A stretch of 64,000 nucleotides of DNA from Sanguinoderma infundibulare (taxonomy: Eukaryota > Basidiomycota > Agaricomycetes > Polyporales > Polyporaceae), in assembly GCA_032821775.1 (NCBI GenBank), contig JAVLRN010000005.1, positions 3,472,001-3,536,000 on the forward strand. Direction: 5' to 3'. Each line of letters opens with the position of its first letter. The stretch's first letter is position 1. Made by a program: the position numbers and the translations under genes. Of the stretch, positions 43,395-55,084 are shown piece by piece. The notes below the pieces were generated by a model. That model saw only the letters and a list, made by a program, of their open reading frames with translations. It was not told the origin of the DNA and made no database searches.

Positions 43395-44096
43395 CAGTCG
43401 ACTATCTCATAATGAATAAGGTCCGTGGCCAAATTTCGGTATGCATTATGGGATATTATGCATCATTGGATGTGTCACATATATGTGACGTGAGTGACAT
43501 TTTGTGACATTCTGTTACAAACGTGACCACCGGCGACTACGACGCTGACCGCATGTGCGCCAGCGTTGTCTGCTGCATGGCGTTGAACTCCTCCGAGTCC
43601 CTCCTCAGGGTTTCCGTTGCTTGTCGTAATAGTCAACAACCTGAAGCCAGTCGTGGAGAGTGAGATTCTGGTGGGCGGAGGACCCGGTGAGAACTGCAGA
43701 TGTCTTGGGGAGCATCTGTGGGGGGCGGGCCAGCTTGCTTCTTTCGCTCAACAGGCTTCTCGGGCGGAGCGCAGGGCTTGCGAACATGAGTAGGTCCCAT
43801 TGGACCAGAGATGGGAAGCATAGTGTCGAGAACTCAGATGAAACCTAGTCAAAATGGTGAATATTTGGTGAATACAGAGCTCGATGCACCCCATAACCTG
43901 GCCATTGTCATGTATATCTTACTATATATGGTAGATCTCATAATGAATATCGGTCGATGGGCCTATGCATTATAAGATATGGGAAAAAATGCATAATTTG
44001 GCGGGCACGGACTCGGTAGCCCGAAATTTTCATGCATTATGGGATATTATGCATTATGAGATCATTCATTATGAGATAGTCGACTGTACACGCAAA
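43395..44096. mobile_element. 702-bp non-autonomous pogo/Fot1-like (Tc1/mariner) transposon
   Basis: The ends are perfect 23-bp inverted repeats beginning CAGTCGACTATCTCATAATG, flanked on both sides by TA. Inside lie further copies of ATGCATTATGGGATATTATG near both ends (subterminal repeats). It keeps only an N-terminal piece of the transposase (43605-43787). Start CAGT and a TA target duplication are the marks of the pogo branch. Confidence 0.85.
43605..43787 (-). pseudogene. N-terminal remnant of a pogo-type transposase
   Basis: KTSAVLTGSSAHQNLTLHDW and LQVVDYYDKQRKP resemble the start of the helix-turn-helix region of basidiomycete pogo/Tigger-like transposases (the NLTLxDW motif). A stop follows, and a shifted frame then reads DSEEFNAMQQTTLAHMRSAS. 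The DDE domain is missing altogether. Confidence 0.6.
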
Positions 44097-44178
44097 CCAG
44101 TCCAGACATTTCCCACCGGAACAAAGATATCTGGGCTACGTAAGAATTCGAGACTGTCAAAGGGATTCTGTGGCTCAC

Positions 44179-44273
44179 GGAAGCCCTCCATCTACAGAAG
44201 CTCAATGCTCGTCAAAGCTGAAGCGCTGAAGGGAGAAGGTTCAAGCATTGAGCTTCTGTGGATGGAGCTTTTC
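44179..44273. repeat. imperfect inverted repeat, possible hairpin
   Basis: CCATCTACAGAAGCTCAATG at 44188 is answered by its complement ending at 44265 with one mismatch, across a spacer of about 35 nt. Weaker pairing extends the arms to about 30 bp. Confidence 0.65.
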
Positions 44274-45603
44274 CGGGAATCATCGCAACGCCTCTACAGA
44301 CGGGCGCGATTACTGGACCGACGAGCGAAGCCTAACCCAACGCGGGAATGAGGATTCCCGGTGAGCGATAAGAAAAAGTCATGGGTCATGACTCACCGGC
44401 CGAAGAACAGGCCCATGGGTTCGTCCCGTTTCTTAAGCCGTTAAATGTCTCTGATGACTCCCACGCCGACAGACATTGCCCTTAAGAAAGCGGATGCTCG
44501 GATTATAACCATTCCCCGGTGACGCTGTGGACGTACAACACGGTAAGTACTGGCTTATCATCGTGCCACGCACCGTACCAGCCTGAGGCGTACTACTACA
44601 TGTGAGACTCCAGGGACAGAAAAGGTCAGAGGTCTGGTGCCCCTTCACCATCCTCGTCTCAAGGGCATTCATCTCCGATCAGAAGTCTACACCATTGGCG
44701 CATTTTTCGATGTCCCAGGTATTGCTCCATACGCACAGGACCACAGAAAGTTTCTGATGCTGGCGTCGGGTGGGAGTCATGTCTTCGGCTCGAGCTGCGG
44801 CATGCTTTGACTCGACGCATGTCTCCGACTCAGCGGAGCACCTTATCCTCCGTCGCGGCCGTACTTTGTGGTGCGTACAGGGGTGTGCGGTCGAATGCAA
44901 AGGTTCGTCCTGATAACCCATCTTGTGCATCGCTGCTATTGACTCCGACCACGTTTCTAGACTGCCAGTGCCTTTAACGCGGGCCTCTCACGGCTCAGAG
45001 TTCAGCCCTGGGCCATGTGGACAAGTATTGACACCCTCCAAGTGCAATAATACGTCCCTGAAAGACTCGACCGCGCGGGATTCGCAGGCCATGACGCAGT
45101 GGCGAAGCATGGGAATCGAGATCCCAAGAGACGGTGTCGGCGGTACTTGCCGAACTCAGCAAGTCGTTGGCCGAGAAAGGCGATCAAAGATGGCCTCCAA
45201 GTCGCCGTCCCGGAAGAGGGGTGGTGTTGGACATGGTCCCGACTTGGATAATGCAGCTGCTATAACAGGTCAGTGCGATGCTCCAACTCTAGCTCTGCGT
45301 GCGACACGATGGTGCATCGTTCCCGGTAGGTTGGCAGCAGCCTTGTATTACGGAGCAAGACGACTCCACAGTTCCCACATGCAAGCGGCGAAGCCCGTCC
45401 AGTGGGGACATCGTCATCGGTCTCGGCACAGGGCAATGTGCCGCCAGAAATTCAGTCCATTCTGAAGGACGGACGACTGCGTCAGTTCCCTCCGTGGGAT
45501 TCGCATTCTGGACACCTTCTCCGGCTCCGAGCGGCTAATGGGACACACATAAACTCATCAGTTTCTGCGCCATTCTCCTTGTCCTCCAGTTCTCCAACTT
45601 ACG
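44274..45603. other. intergenic, no gene recognised
   Basis: A 180-codon plus-strand frame (44923-45465) shows no domain. No repeat or RNA gene was noticed. Confidence 0.4.
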
Positions 45604-47253
45604 ATGGACCATCTGCCGTATGATATACAGCTCGCGATTGTACGGCTGCTCACGGTCAGAGACGTTGTCCGCCTTTGTGCAGTGAGTTTTTTTTCCCGCT
45701 TCCCATCTCACCTCGATTGGAGTGCGACGAGTGACTTGCCCGATTTAACTTTGTAGACCTCCAAAAAGGCACGGGCCCTCATGCGCGACCACTCTGTCTG
45801 GCACCACATGCTCACGCGCCTCCTCTTCCACTTTCCCCGCCCGCAAATCTCGCTGCGTATGGCGAACATGGACGTAGAAGACATGAAGACATGTGTCCTG
45901 CATTCCGCCAGGGTTGATCGGCTCTGGCACAGAGTCGACTACTACCCTCGGGCGATTCAGAACTACCACTGCGACAAGACCGTCGAGCACGTCAATTTGG
46001 TGGCTGGGGGCAACTGGCTTGTCATCGTGTTACACGATGGTTCGCTGCAACTCCACGAGCTAGGCGCCCCCGCCCCGGCCGCCACATTAGCGCAATCCCT
46101 GACGGAGGACGAGTCCGTCTTCTACCTGAGCTCCCGTCTCTCGCTGACCAATGAACGCGAGGACCTGATCATCCTACAGATGGGCGTCCGGTACAAGTGG
46201 GTCCTCTCTCTTTGTCCTGTAGGGTGTGTGGACGATGTGCTGATTTATAGCGGTCGTTCTGGGGAGGACAGCCAGTGCAACATTTACGTCTACCACGTCG
46301 CCGTGGTCGATCCGGTCCCCGCATTTTTGCGGGTCGGGAAAGTCTCAGTCACAGGCTCCGTATGGTGCTGCGCCTCAGGTGGCCAGCTCTTGGTGTACGG
46401 GCTCGAAAGCGGCGACGGAGACATGGTTCTGCACGTCTGCCCCCTGGGGGCACAGTACGCCGATGCACAAGGCCCCCTGGTGTCCATGAACATCGGCCCC
46501 TGGTCGGTGAGTATACATCCACGCCACCGCGCACCGGTTTCAACAACGTAATTCTCATCGAAGCTTTCCGCACAGGCTGACGAGGACTTCACCATCTCCG
46601 TCCTCTCCGACAGCCAAGTCATGCTCGCCTACCACGGCGGCCTCTCCATCTACGAGATCCCCCTGCTCGCCAGGGACCACTCTACCTCCGCATCCGTCCC
46701 CCAACGCCCATCCGTATACTCCGTTCAGCCCGTCTGGAGCATGGCCTGCGACATCGGGTCCGGCATCTACCGCATTAGCCCGTTCACCAGCACCAGTACG
46801 AGCAGCTCCAACGAGCACCACCCGCACCCGCTCGTCATCGCCGGTACGAACGCGCTACACGTCCTCCGCGTCTTCCCAGACTTGCACGTGGACCACCGCG
46901 AGGTCCCCTACCCGCTCGCCGCCATGAGGCCCGAAATCGGGTACATGGGGCTCGGGGCCGTCGGCCTTCGGCGCGCGATCTGGGACTGCACAGAGGCACG
47001 CAACGGGTCGCTGCACGTCCACTTCCGGACGTACTCCCTTCCCCGCTCGATCCTCGACTTGAGGGAGGAGAACGAGGACTTCGGCGCTGACGAGCTTGGA
47101 GCACAGGGGAAGCTGGGCTCGTTCAGCGTGACGCTCGACCCCCAGGAGCACTTGGTGAGCCTGTGTCTCGAAGAGAGCTCGGGCCGGGTGTGCTTGCTCT
47201 TGAACAACATCGCGACTGGTGCGCGGCGCATATCGGTCATCGACGTTGTCTGA
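45604..47253 (+). CDS. F-box protein with a beta-propeller-like C-terminal region, 501 residues
   Basis: Exons 45604-45681, 45757-46506 and 46576-47253 join in phase. The first exon is the F-box start MDHLPYDIQLAIVRLLTVRD, VVRLCA; the second continues TSKKARALMRDHSVWHHMLT. The remainder has repeated beta-strand-like blocks (HVNLVAGGNWLVIVLHDGSL, SVWCCASGGQLLVYGLESGD, FTISVLSDSQVMLAYHGGLS, HPLVIAGTNALHVLRVF) as in mushroom F-box proteins with a WD40-like fold. High GC, good codon bias. It differs clearly from the leucine-rich F-box family around it. Confidence 0.8.
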
Positions 47254-47546
47254 TCGTGACCCCGCGGCGCATCCCACGACCTGACACGATGGCGGAACAG
47301 GGCGGAATAACTACGGCCGGTATGACGCACCTCTCAATTTCTTGGGCTTCTCTGAATGAGCGGGCATACGTGTGGCGCACCTCTCGTGCCTGCGCCGACG
47401 AACCATGGTTTGTCGCCGATGCAAATTTCTTGGATGAATGAGAGACAATAGATACCATTTGGATACCATTACTAGAACAATACAATCAGCAAAGAACGCG
47501 TAACAAAGCGGGACACAACGGCGAGGTTAGCGGCATGGCATAACGT

Positions 47547-49640
47547 TCAGCCCTGGACAAGAGACGGCTTGTACGTGCTGGTCCACTGGTCGAGCGTCCT
47601 CCAGAAGTGCGCTACGACGGACTTGTCAACGTGTCGCCGGTGGGGGTCGATCTGCCACAGCGCCATACTTAGCACAATGACCCTCCGCCCGGCGGAGATC
47701 AGAAGCAAACTGACCTTCAACTCCGTGACGTTCCAGTCCTTGATTTTGGGGTTAGGCGGGTCGTTCGTCCATGAGAAGTAGATCCCTTTCACTGACGGAG
47801 AACCGGCGGCGTGTGAGTTGCGGCATGCCCATGCTGTGTGGCGCACAACCTACCGTGGTGGAAGAGGGTCTTCGGCTCGGTCCATTTGTACGGCCGGAAC
47901 TGCCACGCCTGGCCTGTGGTCATCACGCACACGACACGGTCCCACGCATCAGTTCCGAACTTCGCTAGCGCCTCGGTGCTGTCCACAACAAAGTATCTAG
48001 GAACGAACACCGCTTGAGTTCGCCCCCTTAATTAGGACATGACATCACACCTCGTACCTAGTCTGCATCTCAGTCTCGCGGCCAGACGAATCTATGGTTG
48101 TTCGCTTCCGATATATGGGAATCATGTCTTCTGGTCGCGCGTTCCCTTCCGCAGCCGCGCGGGCACGAGCTTCTTGCGACGGCTCGAAGACGGCATCTTG
48201 CAGAAAGCGGCGGACGTTGTGCATCGTGATAAGGGATGTGGGCGAAGAGGAGATGATGATGATTGGATACTGATTGCCTAAGTATTGCGAACATGAGAAC
48301 AAGACGCTTTGAAGACGTGTTTTGCGGTAGACTTACGAGCTTTTCGCGGCTGCATTTTGGGGTCTCAATAGTAGTCAGGGCCTAGCGATACGTGATAAAC
48401 GAGAAACGGAACTTACCAGGCGTCGCAGTCAGTGTGCTCGTGAAGGAGGTGCTCCTTCCACCGTCCCTGAGCTTCTTGAGTTTATCGGCAAATGACTCCT
48501 TGAGGGAGTTGAAGTTCTGCAATAGAAGCGTCAGCCACGAGGCCACAATCGCGGGTGCTGAGAAAACGAACGTTAGGCTTGATTCCTCGGAGTACGGTAT
48601 TCCGATCCTGCAGTTCCACCTCGTTGGCCTTGATCCGCTTGACAACTTCGATGTCTGAAGCGTCCGTAACATATTTGCGCTTGAGAGGACTGGAACTAGA
48701 TTCGGGAATTTTGGACAGGGAGGATGAAGAGGGTAGGGCCGCCGAAGCTCGAAGCTGAGGTGGCGTCCCAGGGGGTGTGGTCGACTCCGCTGAAATAGTG
48801 TCAGGCTATGTGGAATAAGGGACGATAGACGAAGACAAAGTATTGTCAGAGGACAAAGCATTGTTTGACCTCTGAAGCTCTACGTCTCTCCGGGGAGAGC
48901 TGCACTCATGTCAGAAGAAGAAACAGTGTGCGGCAAGCTTTGTTCATCAACGAACGACTATACACCACCTGTATATTACAGGAGGCTATACCAGATTCAC
49001 CGGTCATTAAAGGTGGATCTCTAGACACCTCTCAAACCACGTAGAATCGATCCATAATACGAGGTTGGCGTTCTGAACGCCAGTGCAGCCTCCAAGCAAA
49101 GAAGCATGCTACACCTCCAACGCAAGGCGGAAGTCTAGCATGATCATCCGGAGCCTGCCCTATCAGGCAGAATGGAGATTTCGCAAGCCAATGGAGATAT
49201 TCCAACAGACATGGGACGATGCGCAGCAGAAACGCACCTTCCACAGATATGAGACCGGACAACGTCTTTGCCTTATCCATCAACCAATCCACGAGACCTT
49301 TTCGCTCCGTCACGCTAACAAAGCCAACAGTAAACCCATTCTCGCGGACCTGCTTCATGTATTCGGCACCAGGAGCATCGCGGAGCAACCAAGCGAGATA
49401 GACGGCGCCAAGAGAGAAGAAGTCCTGAGGGTTGGCCTGCGGGTCCGTAGAAGTTGCGCCCATCTTCCGCAACCTGGTTGGGGCGGTCTTTAGGAGCGTT
49501 ACGGCTGGCGGGAACACAAGGTGTGTTGCATCGGCGAACGAGGAGACAGTTGCGGAACCCTTCTTGTATGTGATCCTTTTTCCTCTACCTGACTTGACAG
49601 CTTGCTTGAGGGCAAGAATGGCGTCCGAGGCAGAGCTCAT
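47547..49640 (-). CDS. CDC73: CDC73/parafibromin, Paf1 complex subunit, 430 residues (8 exons)
   Basis: Part of the Paf1 complex that travels with RNA polymerase II and promotes histone modification and 3'-end formation. Exons: 49640-49238, 48789-48572, 48516-48417, 48363-48337, 48277-48058, 47996-47854, 47791-47715, 47651-47547, all in phase. The N-terminus is MSSASDAILALKQAVKSGRG with SVTERKGLVDWLMDKAKTL. The middle carries NEVELQDRNTVLRGIKPN. The C-terminal Ras-like domain reads NQYPIIIISSSPTSLITMHN, DAWDRVVCVMTTGQAWQFRP, YKWTEPKTLFHH, VKGIYFSWTNDPPNPKIKDW and HFWRTLDQWTS. Exon 4 has only 27 nt. Intron 1 is 448 bp, several times longer than other introns in the window. The length matches fungal CDC73. 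A long open frame extends beyond the chosen ATG but has no family similarity. Confidence 0.92.
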
Positions 49641-49940
49641 TGTGGAAGATGGAGACAGTGGGAGCCAGGACAAGCGAGGATGATGGACACCACAGCGAGC
49701 ACGATGGCCGACACAGCGAAACCGACGCCGCGAACAGGCGTGACACTGATGGTGGGATGTGACATCTGGCGTGACGTAACAGGGTCCTGACCCTAACCCC
49801 AGGAAATTACGTAAGCCCAGCCACCATTTTTCGGTGATGGAGGCCTGATTGGGCCGCAGCTCACCCTCCTCCTCACCCTCACCGTCCCCGACGCCGCCTG
49901 AAGCATTAACTTGCTTCTCTCGACCCCTCTTGCGCATACA
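49641..49940. promoter_or_regulatory. shared divergent promoter region of CDC73 and eIF2A
   Basis: Only 300 bp separate the two start codons. No TATA box was seen; GACCCTAACCCC occurs once at 49789. The arrangement suggests a bidirectional housekeeping promoter. Confidence 0.5.
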
Positions 49941-52206
49941 ATGGCCTCGCAACCATCCCAGCAGTACGCCTGTCAGTTTTTGCTCCACATTTCTACCCGA
50001 TTTCTCCATTTTCTGACCCGCTTTCCCTTGCCTAGTCCGCGCACAGAAGAGCTTTGGTCTTGTCGGTGGTACGCCCAACTACAACCCCATCGACGCCTTC
50101 CAAGCCCCGGATGTGCCCGCCAGAACGTACCACTATAGCTCCGATGGCCGTCTCTTCGCCTACGCCATCCCGACCGGAGTCCGGATCTTCCAGGCAGAGA
50201 GCGCACAGCTCGTCCAGGAGCTCTCGCTCCCCAACATCGTGGAGATCAGCTTCTCCCCCCGCGGAACGTACCTTTCCACCTGGGAGAGGCCCCAAAAGTT
50301 CGAGGACGGCACACAGCACAAGAACCTCCGCGTTTTCTCCGCCTCGACCGGCGAGGAGCTTGTCGCGTTCTCCCAGAAGTCGCAGGAGGGGTGGGAACTC
50401 CAGTACACCATCTCCGAGTCCCATGTCGTCCGCCTGGTTGGTCCCGAGATCCAGGTGTTCCGGCCCGCGGAGTGGTCCAAGGGTGTCGTGGACAAGCTCA
50501 AGGTTGAGGGTGCGACGTCCATCACCCTGAGTCCCGGACTCAATCCTTCCGTGGCAGTCTTCGTTGCCGAGAAAAACGTGCGTACCCTTCAATAAATTTC
50601 ACTTTATGTCCAGTCCTTTGTCTGCTCTCTCTTCCCCTCGTCCATGACGGGCCACCCGTAAACCTCGTCAGACCGTCGTACCGTCTTGTTTTGGTTTGGA
50701 CGCTTCCGTCCAAATTTGGCGCAACCGGTGTTTCTGGCGATGCAGGATACGTTGACTGATCGACCGGTCTGTAGGGACAACCCGCCAGCGTCAAGATCTA
50801 CAACCTCACGGCGCTCAACGGTCTCCCGACCTGCCAGAAGACCTTCTTCAAGGCCCAGCGCTCTCAAATCAAGTGGAATACGCTCGGCACCCAGGTTCTC
50901 GTCCTCACCGCCACAGATGTTGACCAGGCGAACAAGAGCTACTACGGCGAGACCGGCGGTCTCTACTTGCTCAGCGCGGCCGGCAACTTCGACTGTCGCA
51001 TCACTTTGGACAAGGATGGCCCTGTCCACGATCTAGCATGGAGCCCGAACTCGAAGGAGTTTGTCGTCACTTACGGCTGTGAGTAGATCCTCCCATGATC
51101 CGTTGTTCATTACCGACATCCTACCTCGCAGTCATGCCTGCCAAGACCATGCTGTTCGACCAGCGCGCCCGAACTCTTCACGACTTCGGCTCTGCGTTCT
51201 GCAACTTTATCGCCTTCAACCCCCAAGGCCGTCTCATCGCCATCGCCGGCTTTGGTAACCTTGCAGGGAAGGTCGACATCTACGACCGTCGGACGCTCAA
51301 CAAAGTCACGACTATCGACGGGTCCAACACGTCGCACTGTGAGTGGTCGCCTGACGGCCGTTTCCTCCTCACCGCGACTCTCTCTCCCCGTCTTCGTGTC
51401 GACAACGGCATCAAGATCTGGCATTGCGCGGGCCCACTCGTGCACGTCCAGCTCACCGAGGAACTATATCAAGCGTCCTGGCGCCCCGCACTCGTCGACG
51501 CTGTTCCCCCATTCCCCCAAAATATCCCACAAAGTCCTGCCCCTGCTTCCAGTGTCCTTCAGCACGCGAACATCGCCAAGCCTACGCCGACAAAGCCTGC
51601 CGGTGCGTACCGACCCCCTGGTGCCCGTGGTCTCGAGGCGTCTTCGGCGTACAAGCGTGAAGACGGCACTCCGAGCGGACAGTCGACTCCCAACGGGCGC
51701 TATAGCAGGAGCCCTGCTCCCAACCGGTTCCAGAACGGCCGAAGACACGTCCCTGGTGCCCCTACGTCGCCTTCGCCTGTACGGCAACCCGGCGGCGAAC
51801 AGGAGAAGCGTGGACGGAAGCGGAAAGGCGCGAAAGAGAAGAAGGAGGGTGGCGAGTGCAGCGCGCGCCCGTCATTAGACATTCCAGTCAACGGGAACGG
51901 CGCGGCCGACGATGCCGCTGGTGCTGCCAACGGCACCATGTCTGTCCCGCCTACGCCAGGTGGGGATGGCGGACTCGACCCGGCCGCTAAGAAGGTCCGG
52001 AACTTGACCAAGAAGGTGCGTGCATTTATCTTTCGTGGTTGTAAATACGGTGCTGATGTCCGCTTCGTGTGTGCGATCAGCTTAAGGCCATCGAGGAGCT
52101 CAAGGAGAAGCAGAAGAAGGGTGAGCGTCTCGAGGCGACCCAGCTCAAGAAGATCGACACTGAGGCAGAGATCCGTAAGGAGCTCGCTGCTCTCGAGATC
52201 TCATAG
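49941..52206 (+). CDS. eukaryotic translation initiation factor 2A, 628 residues (5 exons)
   Basis: eIF2A is a WD40-type factor that can deliver initiator tRNA to the 40S subunit under special conditions. Exons 49941-49971, 50036-50577, 50775-51078, 51132-52015 and 52081-52206 join in phase. FGLVGGTPNYNPIDAFQAPD, SFSPRGTYLSTWERPQKFED, SQIKWNTLGTQVLVLTATDV, KSYYGETGGLYLLS, DGPVHDLAWSPNSKEFVVTY, MPAKTMLFDQRARTLHDFGS and SHCEWSPDGRFLLTATLSPR are hallmark eIF2A blades. The C-terminus is low-complexity and basic, then a coiled coil LKAIEELKEKQKKGERLE. ATG at 49941 starts MASQPSQQYA. Intron 2 (197 bp) is long for this window. Confidence 0.93.
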
Positions 52207-53230
52207 CGACACCGGCGTCCTCTTGCTGTTCCTTATCTGGATCTTCACATCTCTTTCCGCATCCTCATGGCATCATGGACTCGGATATCCACATTCATGC
52301 CCGCATTCCATCCTACTTGTACGGCAGCGGATTCTGGCTCGCGGCCAGGCACACACGGGCACACACATAGATTTGCATGTAACATCCCACTCCCTGCTGA
52401 GGCTCTCCCCACTTCCGTCTCCTTCTCCGCCATCGGACCCGCCATCGCCGTGTACACCATCATTTCTATCCTGTCGTTCACGCGTTACGTCACGCCGTCG
52501 TCGTCGCCGACTCATTGGTACTGGCTGGCAGTTTTGTGCATGCTGTGTTGGAGTATTGTCATGGGAAGAACATCAAGACTTTGTTGTAAGTACATTGGGA
52601 GCGGGGGGAGGGGGGATAGTTGGATAGTATATTTTCTCGTTGCGTTCTGGAGCTCAATGAGTGCTTGTGTGTCGCGTGTGCCTTCTGAGGTACGTAGGTC
52701 TGCATCTGGGTACGTGTGTCTATGTCGTTTATATGGGCTCGAGGTTGGATGGACGTGGACTAACGCATATCGGCTTAGACGATCGACTCTGTCACTATAA
52801 ACAGAGCTGATATCCCTGTGTCGTGTGCGGCTCATTAGGTACGTAAGTCTGCATCGGAACTGTCGTCTGCATGTGCTCTAGATTGGAGACAGACTGACGA
52901 ACGCGTGCATCAGCCCAGATGATCTACTCCGAGTCAATGTACAGAGAGTCAATGTCTTGTCCATCCTCGCACTTATCCTGGGTCTTACCTCCACGGTCAT
53001 CTCCATCACTTTCCTCGTCCCGATCCTTTGTGGATCTCCATCCGCGACCGACGACGACGCGCCGCTGTTAAGTGCTCAGGCTCACCTCGGCAACTTGTCG
53101 AGATCAACACGAGTAGAATAGCCGCCTGAGTCCATAAGAAAGGTCTCCACCCAGAAACATATCCCTTAGCGTTAAACGTTGAAAAACACAATAAAGCGGG
53201 AGAACGTACGTCGGGGTTGAAGGAGTGGCC
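52207..53230. other. 3' flank and intergenic DNA
   Basis: No gene. Two strongly diverged stretches at about 52685-52800 and 52837-52935 share GGTACGTA.GTCTGCATC and look like an old local duplication. Confidence 0.45.
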
Positions 53231-53280
53231 CTATTGTTTGGTCACCGTGGTGTACAAATAAATGTACATGGGCGCTCCTG
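53231..53280 (+). promoter_or_regulatory. conserved F-box upstream block
   Basis: GGTCACCGTGGTGTACAAAT ... ACATGGGCGCTCCTG, about 100-140 bp before the ATG at 53372. It corresponds to 60351-60400 and to the minus-strand block at 41759. Confidence 0.6.
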
Positions 53281-53371
53281 ACTCGTCGTCTTGTGGTTGA
53301 ACTCGAACTTGACTCTGAACCATCACCTGGAACACATCTTGCTCTTATTACAACCGCGTAAGTTCTTAATC

Positions 53372-55084
53372 ATGCTAGTGGTAGCGATTACTGAAGATAT
53401 CAGGTTATCCACAGGCCAGATTTACGCCTTAAACCCAGTTGGTATCATGCAGAACGACCTTGTTCCCCCCATCCATCGTCTTCCCACCGAAATCTTAACC
53501 AGGATCTTCGTCAAGGCATGGAAAAACCGGAAGAGCATGAATCTCACTCATGTCTGTCGCCGGTGGCGCTTCTTGCTTCTTGACACCTCGGAGTTTTGGG
53601 CCCTCGCTATTGCTATGGACCGATTCCGGTTGTCAACCACCGACTCGGATGACGATCCCGACGACGACGACTACCTAGCAGCCGCCTGTCTCCGCTCCGC
53701 TCCCCGAGATATTTCGCTGCACCTCTCGTCCATCTCCTCCGGAGGTTTCCCGTTGGTGCAAAACTCAGATCGGCTCGTATCCATCAAGGTTTCTTTGGAG
53801 ACGGGGGAGCAACTGAAGTGGCTAGGGGAGGCATTCGATGCAGGCATGCCTCGTCTCAAAGACCTTTCGATCTACCTCCAAAAACCAGACCAAGGTCCGT
53901 TGACGCTCGGACAGCTGTCTCCCGGAACGCTGCCTGTCCTCTCTCGGGTCACTATTCCCACTGCGCTTCTCGGCCGCTTTCCCCTCGACACAATCCGGGA
54001 GCTTTCATTACGATGGGATGGCAAAAGTCACGGCGAAATTGTGGATCCTGGGAAGCCCGGTAGCCTCTCAATCAACACACTCCTCAGGATGCTGAAGTAC
54101 TACCCAAGATTGACCTCATTGGACATTTCCGACGATACACTCTATTGGCGCGGACACCCTCAAACCGATTCCCCCGCATTCCCGGTTCTGCGGCGGCTCC
54201 GTATCAGGTCCACGGCAGGACCAGTTTCTCTTATCCTTCCCCGCCTAACCTTTCCCGTCACCACACACGTCGATCTCAACATTTCCGACCCAAACATTCG
54301 TCGGGGCCCGTTTGGCCAAAACGCCGGATCTCCACGAGACCAACTCTTCAGGGTCCACTCCCCTCTAGACGCGATGGTTAGGCGCTTTGACCGCGTAATG
54401 CTTCGACCCCACGTCGTTCCGACCCTACACGGGTACATTGACGGCATCGATCGCCTACGCATCACGTTCGTGAAGTCTCTGCAAGACAACATCATCGATC
54501 TCTTCACTCGCAACAGAGCACCCGTCACGCATGTCCTCATGAACGAAGCCGAGGAGCGCAAAGTTGGAGCGAACACAATCGCCCTCGATCCCAAACTCCT
54601 TGCAGCTTTCCCGCACGTCACCCATGGCTACTTCGTCCTGACTCCCACCGCCACGTCCTTTCTCGAGTCCCTGGGCCGGCGGCAACACCCTTTGCACGTG
54701 GACGCGATGACTCCGCTTCCCTCTCTGAAGGAGCTCATCCTGGGTTTCACGATCATGCGACGCGGCGCAATCAGCCAGGAGCTGCGTGGCAACGACAGTG
54801 CGATGCGCCATGCCCTCTTCTGGTTCCGCGACTGGTGCAAATTCCTTGCGGAGGTCCTGGCAGATCGCGCCGCGCAGGGCCACCGGTTATCGCGTCTGGA
54901 CTTCTATGGGCACGAGGATCAGTGCATGCCGAACTTGAAGCACACACTGCCAGTCAAGCATCTCCATGTGGCCTCCCTCGATCTGGATCTCAGGCTCAAG
55001 TTTGAATCCGCTCTCGAGCCCATCGAGGAGCTGGTCGACGGTCCGGTGGTGTTCAGGGGATACCGCTTCTTCGCGTGCGAGTAG
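53372..55084 (+). CDS. F-box protein, 570 residues
   Basis: Single exon; the first in-frame ATG, at 53372, gives MLVVAITEDIRLSTGQIYAL. The F-box is at residues ~28-75 (PPIHRLPTEILTRIFVKAWK, LTHVCRRWRFLLLDTSEFW). Leucine-rich segments follow, and the protein ends LVDGPVVFRGYRFFACE. It is a close paralogue of 60502-62358 (about two thirds identical by eye) but lacks the roughly 45-residue stretch that comes before the F-box there. Either the N-terminus was shortened or an upstream exon was missed; a GTAAGT at 53359 just upstream could belong to a non-coding first exon. Confidence 0.8.
   Translation: MLVVAITEDIRLSTGQIYALNPVGIMQNDLVPPIHRLPTEILTRIFVKAWKNRKSMNLTHVCRRWRFLLLDTSEFWALAIAMDRFRLSTTDSDDDPDDDDYLAAACLRSAPRDISLHLSSISSGGFPLVQNSDRLVSIKVSLETGEQLKWLGEAFDAGMPRLKDLSIYLQKPDQGPLTLGQLSPGTLPVLSRVTIPTALLGRFPLDTIRELSLRWDGKSHGEIVDPGKPGSLSINTLLRMLKYYPRLTSLDISDDTLYWRGHPQTDSPAFPVLRRLRIRSTAGPVSLILPRLTFPVTTHVDLNISDPNIRRGPFGQNAGSPRDQLFRVHSPLDAMVRRFDRVMLRPHVVPTLHGYIDGIDRLRITFVKSLQDNIIDLFTRNRAPVTHVLMNEAEERKVGANTIALDPKLLAAFPHVTHGYFVLTPTATSFLESLGRRQHPLHVDAMTPLPSLKELILGFTIMRRGAISQELRGNDSAMRHALFWFRDWCKFLAEVLADRAAQGHRLSRLDFYGHEDQCMPNLKHTLPVKHLHVASLDLDLRLKFESALEPIEELVDGPVVFRGYRFFACE

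Noticed and set aside
49641..50078. Upstream extension of the CDC73 open frame
   Set aside because: No family similarity, overlaps the eIF2A promoter and first exons; the ATG at 49640 gives the known CDC73 N-terminus.
52685..52935. Two diverged GGTACGTA-containing stretches downstream of eIF2A
   Set aside because: Similarity too weak to separate from chance plus simple sequence.
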